Under the pieces are notes generated by a model. It was given only the letters and a program-made list of their open reading frames with translations, searched no databases and was not told where the DNA came from. From assembly GCA_030616985.1 (NCBI GenBank), contig JAUWWG010000003.1, forward strand, positions 1-43,153: a DNA stretch of 43,153 nucleotides, read 5' to 3'. The DNA comes from Thermoplasmatota archaeon (GTDB lineage: Archaea; Thermoplasmatota; E2; DHVEG-1). A program made the position numbers and the translations under genes. Shown here one piece after another: positions 1 to 7,815 of the stretch. The stretch's first letter is position 1. Each line of letters starts with the position of its first letter.

Positions 1-302
1 AGTGAACATTGTTGTTTGCGCTAATTTGAATCGTATATCTTCATATGGAAAAAGAGGGAGAGAATTATACTGTATTCAGGATTCTGCTGTTGCGGTAGAG
101 CATATATTGCTTGTAGCGGTAGATTACGGGTTGGATGCTTGTTGGGTTGGTGCATTTGATGAAATTGCAGTTTCAGAAATTCTCAGTTTACCGTCGCATG
201 TTAGACCTGTTGCAATAATTCCTATTGGTTATTATAAGGGGGGAGGTGGTTTCTACGGCACGGATGGATCCTAGATCATTGATTCATTATAATGAAGGGT
301 AG
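1..302 (+). pseudogene. Nitroreductase-family protein, C-terminal part, apparent frameshift
   Basis: The 5' end lies outside the window. The readable frame from base 2 has the C-terminal signature of FMN-dependent nitroreductases: [19 protein letters not shown], then [12 protein letters not shown], then [12 protein letters not shown]. The frame runs into a stop at 272-274, just after an unnatural Gly-rich tail. If one G is removed from the six-G run at 238-243, the frame continues as [20 protein letters not shown] and stops at 300-302. That ending matches the usual family C-terminus (a basic/Pro stretch, then a hydrophobic-His-Tyr motif). The gene is therefore either disrupted by a one-base insertion or carries a sequencing/assembly error. 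The family reduces nitro or related substrates with NAD(P)H and FMN in the cytoplasm; the substrate cannot be told from this fragment. Confidence 0.8.
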
Positions 303-435
303 AAATCGGGAGAGACGAGGTTATCAAACAAAAAGTAAGAAACAGCATCTTGATTTATTTTCTAAGGAGAGACAAACTCTTTTAGATGAGTTCCTTGGTA
401 GAATTTTACATTCGGAAGTACTGAAAATCCACTAA
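292..435 (+). CDS. Possible 47-residue basic small protein
   Basis: An ATG at 292 opens 47 codons ending with TAA at 433-435. The product is strongly charged (many Lys, Arg and Glu in the first half, a short amphipathic helix-like second half) and matches nothing I recognise. It overlaps the end of the restored nitroreductase frame by 11 bases and has no clear ribosome binding site. It may be chance; nothing else occupies 303-550. Confidence 0.15.
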   Translation: MKGRNRERRGYQTKSKKQHLDLFSKERQTLLDEFLGRILHSEVLKIH

Positions 436-550
436 AAAGTAGCAGTTCTTTGGCATTTTTTTGCATTGAAAAATACTGCAATAACCTTTCTAAAATCAGG
501 TTTTTAGACTGTTGGCTGCCGATGTTATTCAAGGTATTTTAGACACAATA

Positions 551-558
551 TTTAAATA
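551..558 (+). promoter_or_regulatory. TATA box for the OB-fold gene
   Basis: The sequence tttaaata lies 31-38 bases before the ATG at 589, placing the expected start of transcription near 580. This predicts a very short leader, consistent with the absence of a Shine-Dalgarno sequence before that ATG. Confidence 0.5.
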
Positions 559-588
559 ACGCATTTTATATTTTAACCGCCGTAAAAA

Positions 589-1227
589 ATGCAACTAAAA
601 CACTATTCTCTGCTGTTTTCCATTGCTGGGATACTCCTTCTTTATTTTTTATCTACTCTCACGCAGCCGATAGTGATAGAATTATCTGAGCTATCAGAAT
701 ATGAGGACAAACAAGTTACTGTTGAAGGGATAGTGGCGGAACACTACATAACAAGTTACGAAAGTCAGATAATCAAAATTGAGGGTGACAACGCTACGGC
801 AATGGTATTTGTTGAGGGAAGATCTGATATTGAATATGGAGATAAAATACAAGTTACGGGAAAGGTACAGAAATACAAAGGAGACTGGGAAATAGTTGTA
901 GGTAATGAACGTTTTGTAACTATTTTACAAAAATGGCAAAATATTTCAATCCCACTTTGGCAAATTGCAGAAAATCCTGTGAAATATGATGGATTAAACA
1001 TCAATGTAACTGGATACATAGATGCGGTTTATGATGCCTATTTTTACCTTGTTGATGAGGAAGTGATTCATTCCATTATCGTTTTTTACAATTCTTTTGA
1101 ACATGGCAGCGTTTATTCAGGTCAAAAAGTGGATATTGCAGCACAATTCAGGTACGACCCAGAAGACTTAAGGTATAAGCTAGATGTAATGGATGAAACA
1201 CACGGCATAACCCTTTCGGGGGAGTGA
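589..1227 (+). CDS. Membrane-anchored tandem OB-fold protein
   Basis: The 212-residue product begins with a basic/hydrophobic N-terminus (about residues 6-25, then TLTQP) typical of a signal anchor. Two copies of an OB-fold (tRNA_anti-like) pattern follow. The first is about residues 30-110, with KQVTVEGIVAEHYI and GDKIQVTGKVQKYKGDWEI. The second is about residues 120-208, with YDGLNINVTGYIDAVYDAYFYLVDEE-like strands. OB folds of this kind in secreted archaeal proteins have no fixed function; binding of a ligand or polymer outside the membrane is inference. The gene ends 9 bases before the TctA-like permease gene, so the two are probably co-transcribed, and the permease could be its partner. 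Confidence 0.75.
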   Translation: MQLKHYSLLFSIAGILLLYFLSTLTQPIVIELSELSEYEDKQVTVEGIVAEHYITSYESQIIKIEGDNATAMVFVEGRSDIEYGDKIQVTGKVQKYKGDWEIVVGNERFVTILQKWQNISIPLWQIAENPVKYDGLNINVTGYIDAVYDAYFYLVDEEVIHSIIVFYNSFEHGSVYSGQKVDIAAQFRYDPEDLRYKLDVMDETHGITLSGE

Positions 1228-1236
1228 GTATAAACC

Positions 1237-2577
1237 ATGTTAGATCTTTTTCTTGTTATATCGTTCTGCGTTCTGGGGGTTATTACTGGAATTGCAACAG
1301 GATTGCTTCCTGGGTTACATGTTAATAATATAGCCCTTATTCTGTTGTCTCTGTCTGGTGCTATTGTGGGGGCTTTCAGCTTCCTTTTTGATTATGGTGT
1401 GTCAGAACAATTTATACTTTTATTGATAAGTATTTATATAATATCCGTGTCAATATCTCACACGTTCCATGATACAATTCCGACTACTTTCCTCGGTGCG
1501 CCAGACGAAGACACTGCACTTTCTGTTTTACCTGCACACAGTCTTTTACTTGAAGGAAAAGGCTATGAAGCTGTTGCTTTATCCGCTATGGGTAGCTATG
1601 GGGCAATCATATTTTGTTTTTTACTTCTTTATCCAATTCGATTTTTGATAGGAGCTCCATTGTTTTTCTATTCAACATTACAGGAAATCATGTTGTTTGT
1701 ATTGATCGCCATCTCAATTCTTATGCTTGGTACCGAAAAGGCCAAGATAGATGATTTTGGGACAAAAGGCAAGACTCCCTCGATTGTAGGAATGTTGTTT
1801 GCAACATTTGTATTTGCTCTTTCAGGTATATTTGGCATTATAATACTTGATTTTTCATTGGACTCTCCCATTGGCCTGTCCTCTCCTGTCCTATTCCCAG
1901 CGCTTGCAGGTCTATTTGGTACCCCTACTCTCTTAACCTCACTTATGACAAAACCGGTTATACCTAAACAAACAATCGAAAAACTCAAGCTTGATAAAAA
2001 AACAAAAAGATCGTCAGTTTTATCGGTGATTACCGGCAGCCTTGGGGGAATTCTTGTTTCAATTATCCCCGGCATAACATCTGCAACGGGTACAATTCTT
2101 GCTATGAATGCTCGGGGGGAATCGGACAAGAGACAGACGATTGTAACGCTTTCGGCAGTAAACACAGCATGTGCATTTTTTGTTGTGGTAGTTCTGTTTA
2201 TCATCCTTAGATCAAGAAGCGGTGCGACTCTAGCGGCAATGGAACTTATGGCTGTAGAAGAATGGATGGGTGTTGTAATGCCAGCAAATCTTGCTTATTT
2301 ATTAATCGCATTAATTCTAGGAGGAACATTATCGTATTTTTTAACATTGAGTGTAGGAAAAATATTTGCAAGACATTTTGCAAATGTCCCGTATCAACTA
2401 ATAATAGGTCTAACAATTGCGATGGTTGTAATACTTGTTTTTCTGTTCACAGGAATACTGGGCATACTCATTCTAGTAGTTGCAACATTTATCGGGCTGC
2501 TACCTGTACACTGGGGTGTGCGAAGAAGTCATTGCATGGGTATATTATTGATACCAATTATTCTGCATTTTCTGTGA
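1237..2577 (+). CDS. TctA-family (COG1784-like) membrane permease
   Basis: This 446-residue protein is almost entirely hydrophobic, with about ten to twelve membrane spans. It shows the internal duplication of the TctA family: a G-x-LPG motif near the N-terminus (TGLLPGLHVNNIALILLSL) and a second one in the middle (GGILVSIIPGITSATGTILAM). Bacterial TctA is the large membrane subunit of tripartite tricarboxylate transporters, which also need TctB and a binding protein TctC. Neither TctB nor TctC is encoded nearby, as is usual for archaeal homologues, so the substrate is unknown. The gene follows the OB-fold gene by 9 bases. Its last 20 bases overlap the convergent DUF2240 gene. Confidence 0.85.
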   Translation: MLDLFLVISFCVLGVITGIATGLLPGLHVNNIALILLSLSGAIVGAFSFLFDYGVSEQFILLLISIYIISVSISHTFHDTIPTTFLGAPDEDTALSVLPAHSLLLEGKGYEAVALSAMGSYGAIIFCFLLLYPIRFLIGAPLFFYSTLQEIMLFVLIAISILMLGTEKAKIDDFGTKGKTPSIVGMLFATFVFALSGIFGIIILDFSLDSPIGLSSPVLFPALAGLFGTPTLLTSLMTKPVIPKQTIEKLKLDKKTKRSSVLSVITGSLGGILVSIIPGITSATGTILAMNARGESDKRQTIVTLSAVNTACAFFVVVVLFIILRSRSGATLAAMELMAVEEWMGVVMPANLAYLLIALILGGTLSYFLTLSVGKIFARHFANVPYQLIIGLTIAMVVILVFLFTGILGILILVVATFIGLLPVHWGVRRSHCMGILLIPIILHFL

Positions 2578-3052
2578 ATATTTTGCCTTCAACTTGATCA
2601 AAAAACGCACTAACAACGATGTCATATTTTTTGCTGACCAACAATGCTGCAACCTCCAAAGAGATGTTTCTCTTGTTAGCCGCCTCTTTAATTTCCTCAA
2701 AAACACTCTGTTCATCTTGCTCAGTTTTTTCGATAATCTTTTCTGTAATTAATTTCATCACATCTTGCCTTTCTTCGTTTACCTTGTCTTTCTCCCCTTC
2801 AAATGTTTGTTTTGACGGATAAAAACCTACGGGTACTGCGATTTTTTTATAGTCAAAATTCGGCTTAATCTGATCTCCCTTCTCGATCAAGAAATTTTGC
2901 AGTAGTGCTGAGTTTACAAAATCTTTCGCCTCTTTTGGAGAGAACCATTTTAAATCCATCGAAAGAGGAAGGTAGAGTTCAGATGCAGTCAACTCTTCTT
3001 TTCCACTGCGTTTAAACAAAAAAGAAATAATGATTTTTATTTCAGAATTCAT
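2558..3052 (-). CDS. DUF2240 family protein
   Basis: The 164-residue product matches the archaeal DUF2240 pattern as I know it: an N-terminal helical, winged-helix-like part (EIKIIISFLFKRSGKEELTAS, then SPKEAKDFVNSALLQNFLIEKGDQIKPNFD), a central charged region, and a C-terminal helical part (NISLEVAALLVSKKYDI). The family is found in Archaea and has no established function. A plausible ribosome binding site AGGAG lies inside the end of the preceding HisA-like gene, which it overlaps by 11 bases, so the two are translationally coupled. Its 3' end overlaps the convergent permease gene by 20 bases. Confidence 0.75.
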   Translation of the reverse strand: MNSEIKIIISFLFKRSGKEELTASELYLPLSMDLKWFSPKEAKDFVNSALLQNFLIEKGDQIKPNFDYKKIAVPVGFYPSKQTFEGEKDKVNEERQDVMKLITEKIIEKTEQDEQSVFEEIKEAANKRNISLEVAALLVSKKYDIVVSAFFDQVEGKIFTENAE

Positions 3053-3644
3053 TTTTCTTAAACTCCTTTATTTTACTAATGTCTACCAATAGTCCTGTGA
3101 CCCCCAGATTTTTCCAATAATTGATGTTTTTCGGGTCACGCTCGTAAGCATATACTTCATGTTTTATACATAAATTTTTTAGAAAACTCCCATATTTGAA
3201 ATCTCTTTCCACTCGATTTTTTCCATCGAAAACAACCAATCCGTCAACATCATAAAATGGAAATATTTCTGTATTACGATCGTCTTGACTTTTAAGGTCA
3301 ACATCGACATATATCTTATTTTCAGTAATCTCTTTTATGCTTGAAACATCTAATTCATGCCATAGATCATTTCTTACCGTTATGTTGGTTGCACCTGCCA
3401 TAATAACATCAACAATATCGCCAAGAACGCGAGGGCCAGTATCAACCCAGAGGGCATGAGATTTCGACAAATTTTGATATAAACAGAGATTAGGCTTATC
3501 TTTTTCTATTCCGTCTGTATCTAAAACATATATATTTGCATCTTTGTCAACTTGTTCTAAAATCTCATTGAAAGGTAGGCGATATTCTTCTTGTTCTACC
3601 ATTATTTTTCCTTTTTTTAGATAAATCAGTGGGATGATGTCCAT
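3042..3644 (-). CDS. HisA-like TIM-barrel protein
   Basis: The N-terminus MDIIPLIYLKKGKIM is the first strand of the HisA/HisF family (compare the consensus IIPAIDLKDGK). Later parts include WVDTGPRVLGDIVDVIMAGA, VDGLVVFDGKNR and the C-terminal GVTGLLVDISKIKEF. At 200 residues it is shorter than HisA (about 240). It resembles the archaeal proteins described as related to ProFAR isomerase (COG1411-like), which are not enzymes of histidine synthesis as far as is known. No histidine genes surround it. It is followed with an 11-base overlap by the DUF2240 gene and lies 100 bases downstream of ppsA. Confidence 0.65.
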   Translation of the reverse strand: MDIIPLIYLKKGKIMVEQEEYRLPFNEILEQVDKDANIYVLDTDGIEKDKPNLCLYQNLSKSHALWVDTGPRVLGDIVDVIMAGATNITVRNDLWHELDVSSIKEITENKIYVDVDLKSQDDRNTEIFPFYDVDGLVVFDGKNRVERDFKYGSFLKNLCIKHEVYAYERDPKNINYWKNLGVTGLLVDISKIKEFKKNEF

Positions 3645-3744
3645 GGGTTCACAAACCAGTCAAACTACTAAAACTTTTCAGATAGCTACCACAAAAGAAA
3701 TAAAGAATATTTGGAAGGAAAAAATATATTTGATTTGATATTAT

Positions 3745-6153
3745 TTATCTTCCAAGTCGCGCTTCTGTTTCAGCTATTTTCAACCTCGTTTTTACAACCG
3801 TGTCTGGATTTAGAGATATACTGTCAATGCCACATTCAACAAGAAATTCTGCAAACTCGGGAAAATCGGAAGGTGCTTGCCCACAAATGCCGACTTTTCT
3901 CCTGGGATTATGGTTGTGCGCAGTATTAATCACTTGAGCAACCAGGCGTTTTACTGCATCGTTTCTCTCATCGAAAATATGTGCAACAAGCTCAGAATCT
4001 CTATCAAGGCCAAGTGTAAGCTGCGTTAAATCATTTGATCCAATGCTAAAACCATCAAATATGTCTGCAAATTGATCTGCAACAACTACATTTGATGGTA
4101 TCTCACACATTACATATACTTCAAGGCCATTTTCTCCTTGTCTTAACCCAAACTCGTTCATCACCTCAATAACTTTACGTCCTTCGTCTGGAGTCCTACA
4201 AAACGGGATCATGGGTTTTATGTTTGTAAGTCCCATTTCATTCCTAGCCTTTTTTAAGGCTCTGCATTCTAGACCAAACGCTGGCTTGAATTTTTCATCA
4301 TAATATCTTGAAGCACCTCTCCACCCTATCATTGGATTATGTTCTAAAGGTTCGTAGAGGTATCCGCCGATAAGATTTGCATATTCATTGGTCTTAAAAT
4401 CAGACATACGTACAATTACATCATTTGGATAAAAACCAGACGCGATCTTTGCTATGCCTCTTGCAAGCGTGTCAACAAAGAATTCTACCTTGTCTTCATA
4501 CCCAACACTTCTCTCATCAATCTTTTGGATTACCTCTGCTATCTTTGGGTCCTCATGCATTCTTTCCCTTAATTGATTGTATTCAAGTAATGCAAGTGGA
4601 TGGATACCAATATGGGAGTTTATGATGAATTCCTCTCTTGCAAGTCCAACGCCGCTACTTGGTATTTGTCCCTGTTGGAATGCTTTCTCAGGCACTCCAA
4701 CATTCATCATAATCTGTGTTTTGGTGTCTGGTAGATTATCCAGTTGGATTTCATCAACTCTGTATTTCAATAAACCGTCATATATTTTACCAACACCTTC
4801 GGAACAATCAATAGTTATGTGTGATCCACTTTGGATTCTTGATGTACCATCTCCTGTGCCGATAACGCAAGGAATGCCAAGCTCTCTGGAAATTATTGCT
4901 GCGTGACATGTGCGACCACCTCTGTTGGTCACTATTGCACCCGCTATTTTCATTATGGGCTCCCAATCGGGATCGGTCATATCTGTGACAAGCACTTGTC
5001 CGCTTTGGAATCTTTCAATATCTCTTGCATCCTCAATTACATTTACTTCTCCTTGACCGATTTTAGTGCCGACCGCTTCTCCTTCTACAAGTAAGTTACC
5101 ATCTTCCTCAAGAACATATGTCTGCAATATCGCTAAGTTCCTCTGGGAATGAACAGTTTCAGGTCGTGCTTGAACAATAAAAAGTTCACCGGTTTGCCCA
5201 TCTTTTGCCCATTCAATATCCATTGGTTTTTGATAATGTTCTTCGATAATGCATGCCCAATTAGCCAGTTTTAGTATTTCATCATCTGAGATTACAAATT
5301 TATTTCTATCTTCCTTGCTAACCTCTTGCTGTTCAGTTTCCCTCTCTCCGTATATCATACGTTTCTCTTTTGAACCTATTTTTTTCTCAACAATTGACCT
5401 AAACCCTTTCTTGAGTGTTGGTTTAAAAACATAAAACTGGTCTGGGTTCACTGCACCTTGTACGACATTTTCTCCTAGGCCATATGCACCGGTGATATAT
5501 ACGGCAGACTCAAATCCACTTTCTGTATCAATGGAAAACATAACGCCAGCCGATGCTAGGTCAGAACGAACCATCTTTTGCACGCCGACTGAAAGATACA
5601 CGTCGAAATGATCAAAGCCTTTGTCCGTTCTGTATGATATCGCTCTATTTGTGAAAAGTGAGGCAAAGCAGTCCCTTGTCTTTTCTAAAAGGTGATCCTC
5701 TCCTCTAATATTTAGATAGGTTTCCTGTTGACCTGCAAAACTTGCATCGGGGAGATCTTCTGCAGTTGCACTACTCCTTACTGCAACATCGACATTTTGG
5801 CCATAACGATTCTCCATCTCCCGGTAATGTCTACGGATGTCTTCTTCTAGTTCATGAGGTATTGGGGTACTTCTGATAAGATCCCTTATCTTTTGCCCAC
5901 GCTCAGCAAGATTGTGAACATCATGGGTATTGAGATCAGAAAGGATTTCTCTGATTTTCACATCAATTCCTGCCTTCTCGATCATATATTTATAGGCATA
6001 AGCCGTGATTGCAAAACCAGATGGAACATTAACGCCTTTCTCACCAAGATTTCTTATCATCTCTCCAAGAGATGCGTTTTTTCCACCAACCGACGGCACG
6101 TCTTCAATTCGCAGATCTTCAAACCATTTCACAAATACTTCTACTTCTTCCAT
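3745..6153 (-). CDS. ppsA: Phosphoenolpyruvate synthase
   Basis: This 802-residue protein makes PEP, AMP and phosphate from pyruvate, ATP and water, the entry to gluconeogenesis. It has the full three-part family layout. The N-terminal ATP-binding domain carries VGGKNASLGEMIRNL and AVRSSATAEDLPDASFAGQQ. The phosphohistidine domain has GGRTCHAAIISRELGIPCV, with the catalytic His near residue 415. The C-terminal PEP-binding barrel has GWRGASRYY, GSNDLTQLTLGLDRDSE and the active-site Cys in GICGQAPSDFPEF near residue 757. Length is normal. The start has a good ribosome binding site (AGGAGAAGG about 10 bases upstream), and a minus-strand TATA box lies near 6215. Confidence 0.97.
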   Translation of the reverse strand: MEEVEVFVKWFEDLRIEDVPSVGGKNASLGEMIRNLGEKGVNVPSGFAITAYAYKYMIEKAGIDVKIREILSDLNTHDVHNLAERGQKIRDLIRSTPIPHELEEDIRRHYREMENRYGQNVDVAVRSSATAEDLPDASFAGQQETYLNIRGEDHLLEKTRDCFASLFTNRAISYRTDKGFDHFDVYLSVGVQKMVRSDLASAGVMFSIDTESGFESAVYITGAYGLGENVVQGAVNPDQFYVFKPTLKKGFRSIVEKKIGSKEKRMIYGERETEQQEVSKEDRNKFVISDDEILKLANWACIIEEHYQKPMDIEWAKDGQTGELFIVQARPETVHSQRNLAILQTYVLEEDGNLLVEGEAVGTKIGQGEVNVIEDARDIERFQSGQVLVTDMTDPDWEPIMKIAGAIVTNRGGRTCHAAIISRELGIPCVIGTGDGTSRIQSGSHITIDCSEGVGKIYDGLLKYRVDEIQLDNLPDTKTQIMMNVGVPEKAFQQGQIPSSGVGLAREEFIINSHIGIHPLALLEYNQLRERMHEDPKIAEVIQKIDERSVGYEDKVEFFVDTLARGIAKIASGFYPNDVIVRMSDFKTNEYANLIGGYLYEPLEHNPMIGWRGASRYYDEKFKPAFGLECRALKKARNEMGLTNIKPMIPFCRTPDEGRKVIEVMNEFGLRQGENGLEVYVMCEIPSNVVVADQFADIFDGFSIGSNDLTQLTLGLDRDSELVAHIFDERNDAVKRLVAQVINTAHNHNPRRKVGICGQAPSDFPEFAEFLVECGIDSISLNPDTVVKTRLKIAETEARLGR

Positions 6154-6210
6154 AGAGCCACCTTCTCCTTAAGACCACGAGGGCATATTAGGTTGACATC
6201 AATTAACATG

Positions 6211-6220
6211 TATTAAAAAC
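6211..6220 (-). promoter_or_regulatory. TATA box for ppsA
   Basis: Read on the minus strand this is gtttttaata, 58-67 bases before the ppsA start. It predicts a leader of about 35 bases that contains the Shine-Dalgarno sequence. Confidence 0.45.
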
Positions 6221-6309
6221 CTTACGTGCTCATACAAAAAACCAAAAAGGTTATATTTTTACACGAATTTTAAGATTACCCGAAAACACACTTTCCATTA
6301 CCCAACTTC

Positions 6310-6855
6310 TTAGCCCTCTAAAAATACTGCTGCAGCGAGAACGGTTGTCCATAGGCCGTTTTTATCTCCTCGCGCTGTTTGCTCTACACCTAGCGTCCGT
6401 ACGAATCTCCCACTCATTTTGTATTCCTGTTTTCTCTCATCCCATGCTTTATCTGGATCAAACTCTAATCCTAATGTAGTTGCAAGCATTGTAGCTGCAA
6501 GATCTTCAGCATGATCTCTTAATTTCTTACCGATTTCTCCAAAACCATGGTGCTCAGATATATATCCATATGTGCTTTTTCCCTTTGGGGTGGCAACACC
6601 TATTGCTGCACCTACTAACCTGTTTGGTTCGCTTGTACTATTTCTGGACATCACACAATATGTTATCTGTCCGGGTTTAAGGAGCGGTATGCCCTTTTCT
6701 CTTGGGATAATTTTACAATTTGGTGGAACAATACTGGATACATTAACAATATTGCATTTCTCGATGCCAGCACTACGCAACGCTAATTCAAATGATTGCA
6801 GCTCATGTCGATGTTTTCCTACGCCTTTTGTAAAAAAGACTTTTTTCGGTACCAT
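6310..6855 (-). CDS. pdaD: Pyruvoyl-dependent arginine decarboxylase proenzyme
   Basis: The 181-residue product matches archaeal PdaD, which converts arginine to agmatine for polyamine and agmatidine synthesis. The self-cleavage site is clear: [17 protein letters not shown], where cleavage between Ser40 and Ser41 would make the small beta chain and an alpha chain starting with a pyruvoyl group. Further family motifs are [25 protein letters not shown] and [15 protein letters not shown]. Length is usual. The start has a GAGGAG ribosome binding site 5 bases upstream and a minus-strand TATA box at 6882-6890. It is probably a separate transcription unit from ppsA. Confidence 0.95.
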   Translation of the reverse strand: MVPKKVFFTKGVGKHRHELQSFELALRSAGIEKCNIVNVSSIVPPNCKIIPREKGIPLLKPGQITYCVMSRNSTSEPNRLVGAAIGVATPKGKSTYGYISEHHGFGEIGKKLRDHAEDLAATMLATTLGLEFDPDKAWDERKQEYKMSGRFVRTLGVEQTARGDKNGLWTTVLAAAVFLEG

Positions 6856-6881
6856 GATATCTCCTCAAATATAATGCAATC

Positions 6882-6890
6882 TTATAAATA
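6882..6890 (-). promoter_or_regulatory. TATA box for pdaD
   Basis: The minus-strand sequence tatttataa lies about 30 bases before the start codon at 6855, followed by GAGGAG at 6861-6866. It predicts a very short leader. Confidence 0.45.
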
Positions 6891-6924
6891 TAACTATATA
6901 ATCACCCTATTGCGTGATCTAGCA

Positions 6925-7815
6925 TCACTCTTTTGGTGTTTCCCCATCGTCGGATTTTGTCTGCTTTTTAAGGAGATCTCTCATTTGCTTCTGAATATCT
7001 ACCTGTTCCTTTTGGAATGCCACTTGCTCCTGTTGATAAGGCACAATTACGCTGCCCTGTACTAATCTTTCCACTATTTTTTTAACATCTTTATATGGGT
7101 GAACGCCATGAAGTTCATAATAGCTTCTTGCCCGCGGGGTTTGCACTTCTCTACCGCCGCCAAAAATACCCATGAACTTCGCTTTTTTCTCTCCTACTTG
7201 TATGCCTCCTGCAGCAAAAGAGCTATCGCTGCCAAGTCCAAAACCAGATTGACTAATTGGAATAATGGTTCCAAAGCCAAAAATTTGCCCTAAAATACCT
7301 TGTTTTGAGTTAATATCTGAAACCTTGTCATACCTTAGAGTTCTTTCTTGTTTGGTTAAGACGCCGCCCTTGAAGACTATACGTTGATTTGATATTATGT
7401 ACTTATGAGATCGACGATATAATTCAACAATTAGAAATCCTATAATTGACATGGCGACGGAATAGAACGGAATAAAAACTCCCGCATCATTTTGGTCTCC
7501 TATCCAAAACATTATTGCTATGCCGCCGACAAGTACGCCAAGATAAAGGAAGAAAATACTCCATCTTATGGTGATTAAAGATGCTATAACACCAACCAAT
7601 AATAAGCCAAAACCCCAAACTAATATCACCGCCCAAAAGTTTTCGAAAAAAAACTCTTGGTATTCTGAAAAATTTACAAACCATCCGACTAGTACTCCCC
7701 ACACTATCAAAAATATGCAAAGCGATTGAAGCCTCATAAATGACAGTGGGTGTGGAGAAAGTACTTTCTCAACCTGTTCATTCTCTAATAATTCTTCTTG
7801 GTACATCTGTTTCAT
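6925..7815 (-). CDS. Membrane protein with bacterial-type PH (bPH2) domain
   Basis: The 296-residue product has about four membrane spans between residues 27 and 135. A bPH2 domain (YdbT/PF03703 type) follows, roughly residues 135-225: YIISNQRIVFKGGVLTKQER, TLRYDKVSDINSKQGILGQI, FGFGTIIPIS. The C-terminal 60 residues are a Gln/Glu/Lys-rich coiled-coil-like tail with repeated QQEQVAFQKEQVDIQKQM character. bPH2 proteins are membrane-associated and mostly uncharacterised. The start at 7815 lies inside the upstream membrane-protein gene (38 bases of overlap); an ATG three codons in, at 7806, has a better-spaced GAGG and is an alternative. Co-expression with that neighbour is likely. Confidence 0.8.
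   Translation of the reverse strand: MKQMYQEELLENEQVEKVLSPHPLSFMRLQSLCIFLIVWGVLVGWFVNFSEYQEFFFENFWAVILVWGFGLLLVGVIASLITIRWSIFFLYLGVLVGGIAIMFWIGDQNDAGVFIPFYSVAMSIIGFLIVELYRRSHKYIISNQRIVFKGGVLTKQERTLRYDKVSDINSKQGILGQIFGFGTIIPISQSGFGLGSDSSFAAGGIQVGEKKAKFMGIFGGGREVQTPRARSYYELHGVHPYKDVKKIVERLVQGSVIVPYQQEQVAFQKEQVDIQKQMRDLLKKQTKSDDGETPKE

Noticed and set aside
238-243. Programmed frameshifting at the G6 tract
   Set aside because: The site is at the extreme 3' end of the gene, with no downstream structure evident; an indel or sequencing error is simpler.
1668-2204. 178-residue open frame on the minus strand
   Set aside because: It lies wholly antisense to the TctA-like permease, whose motifs are clear. 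Its product has no recognisable features.
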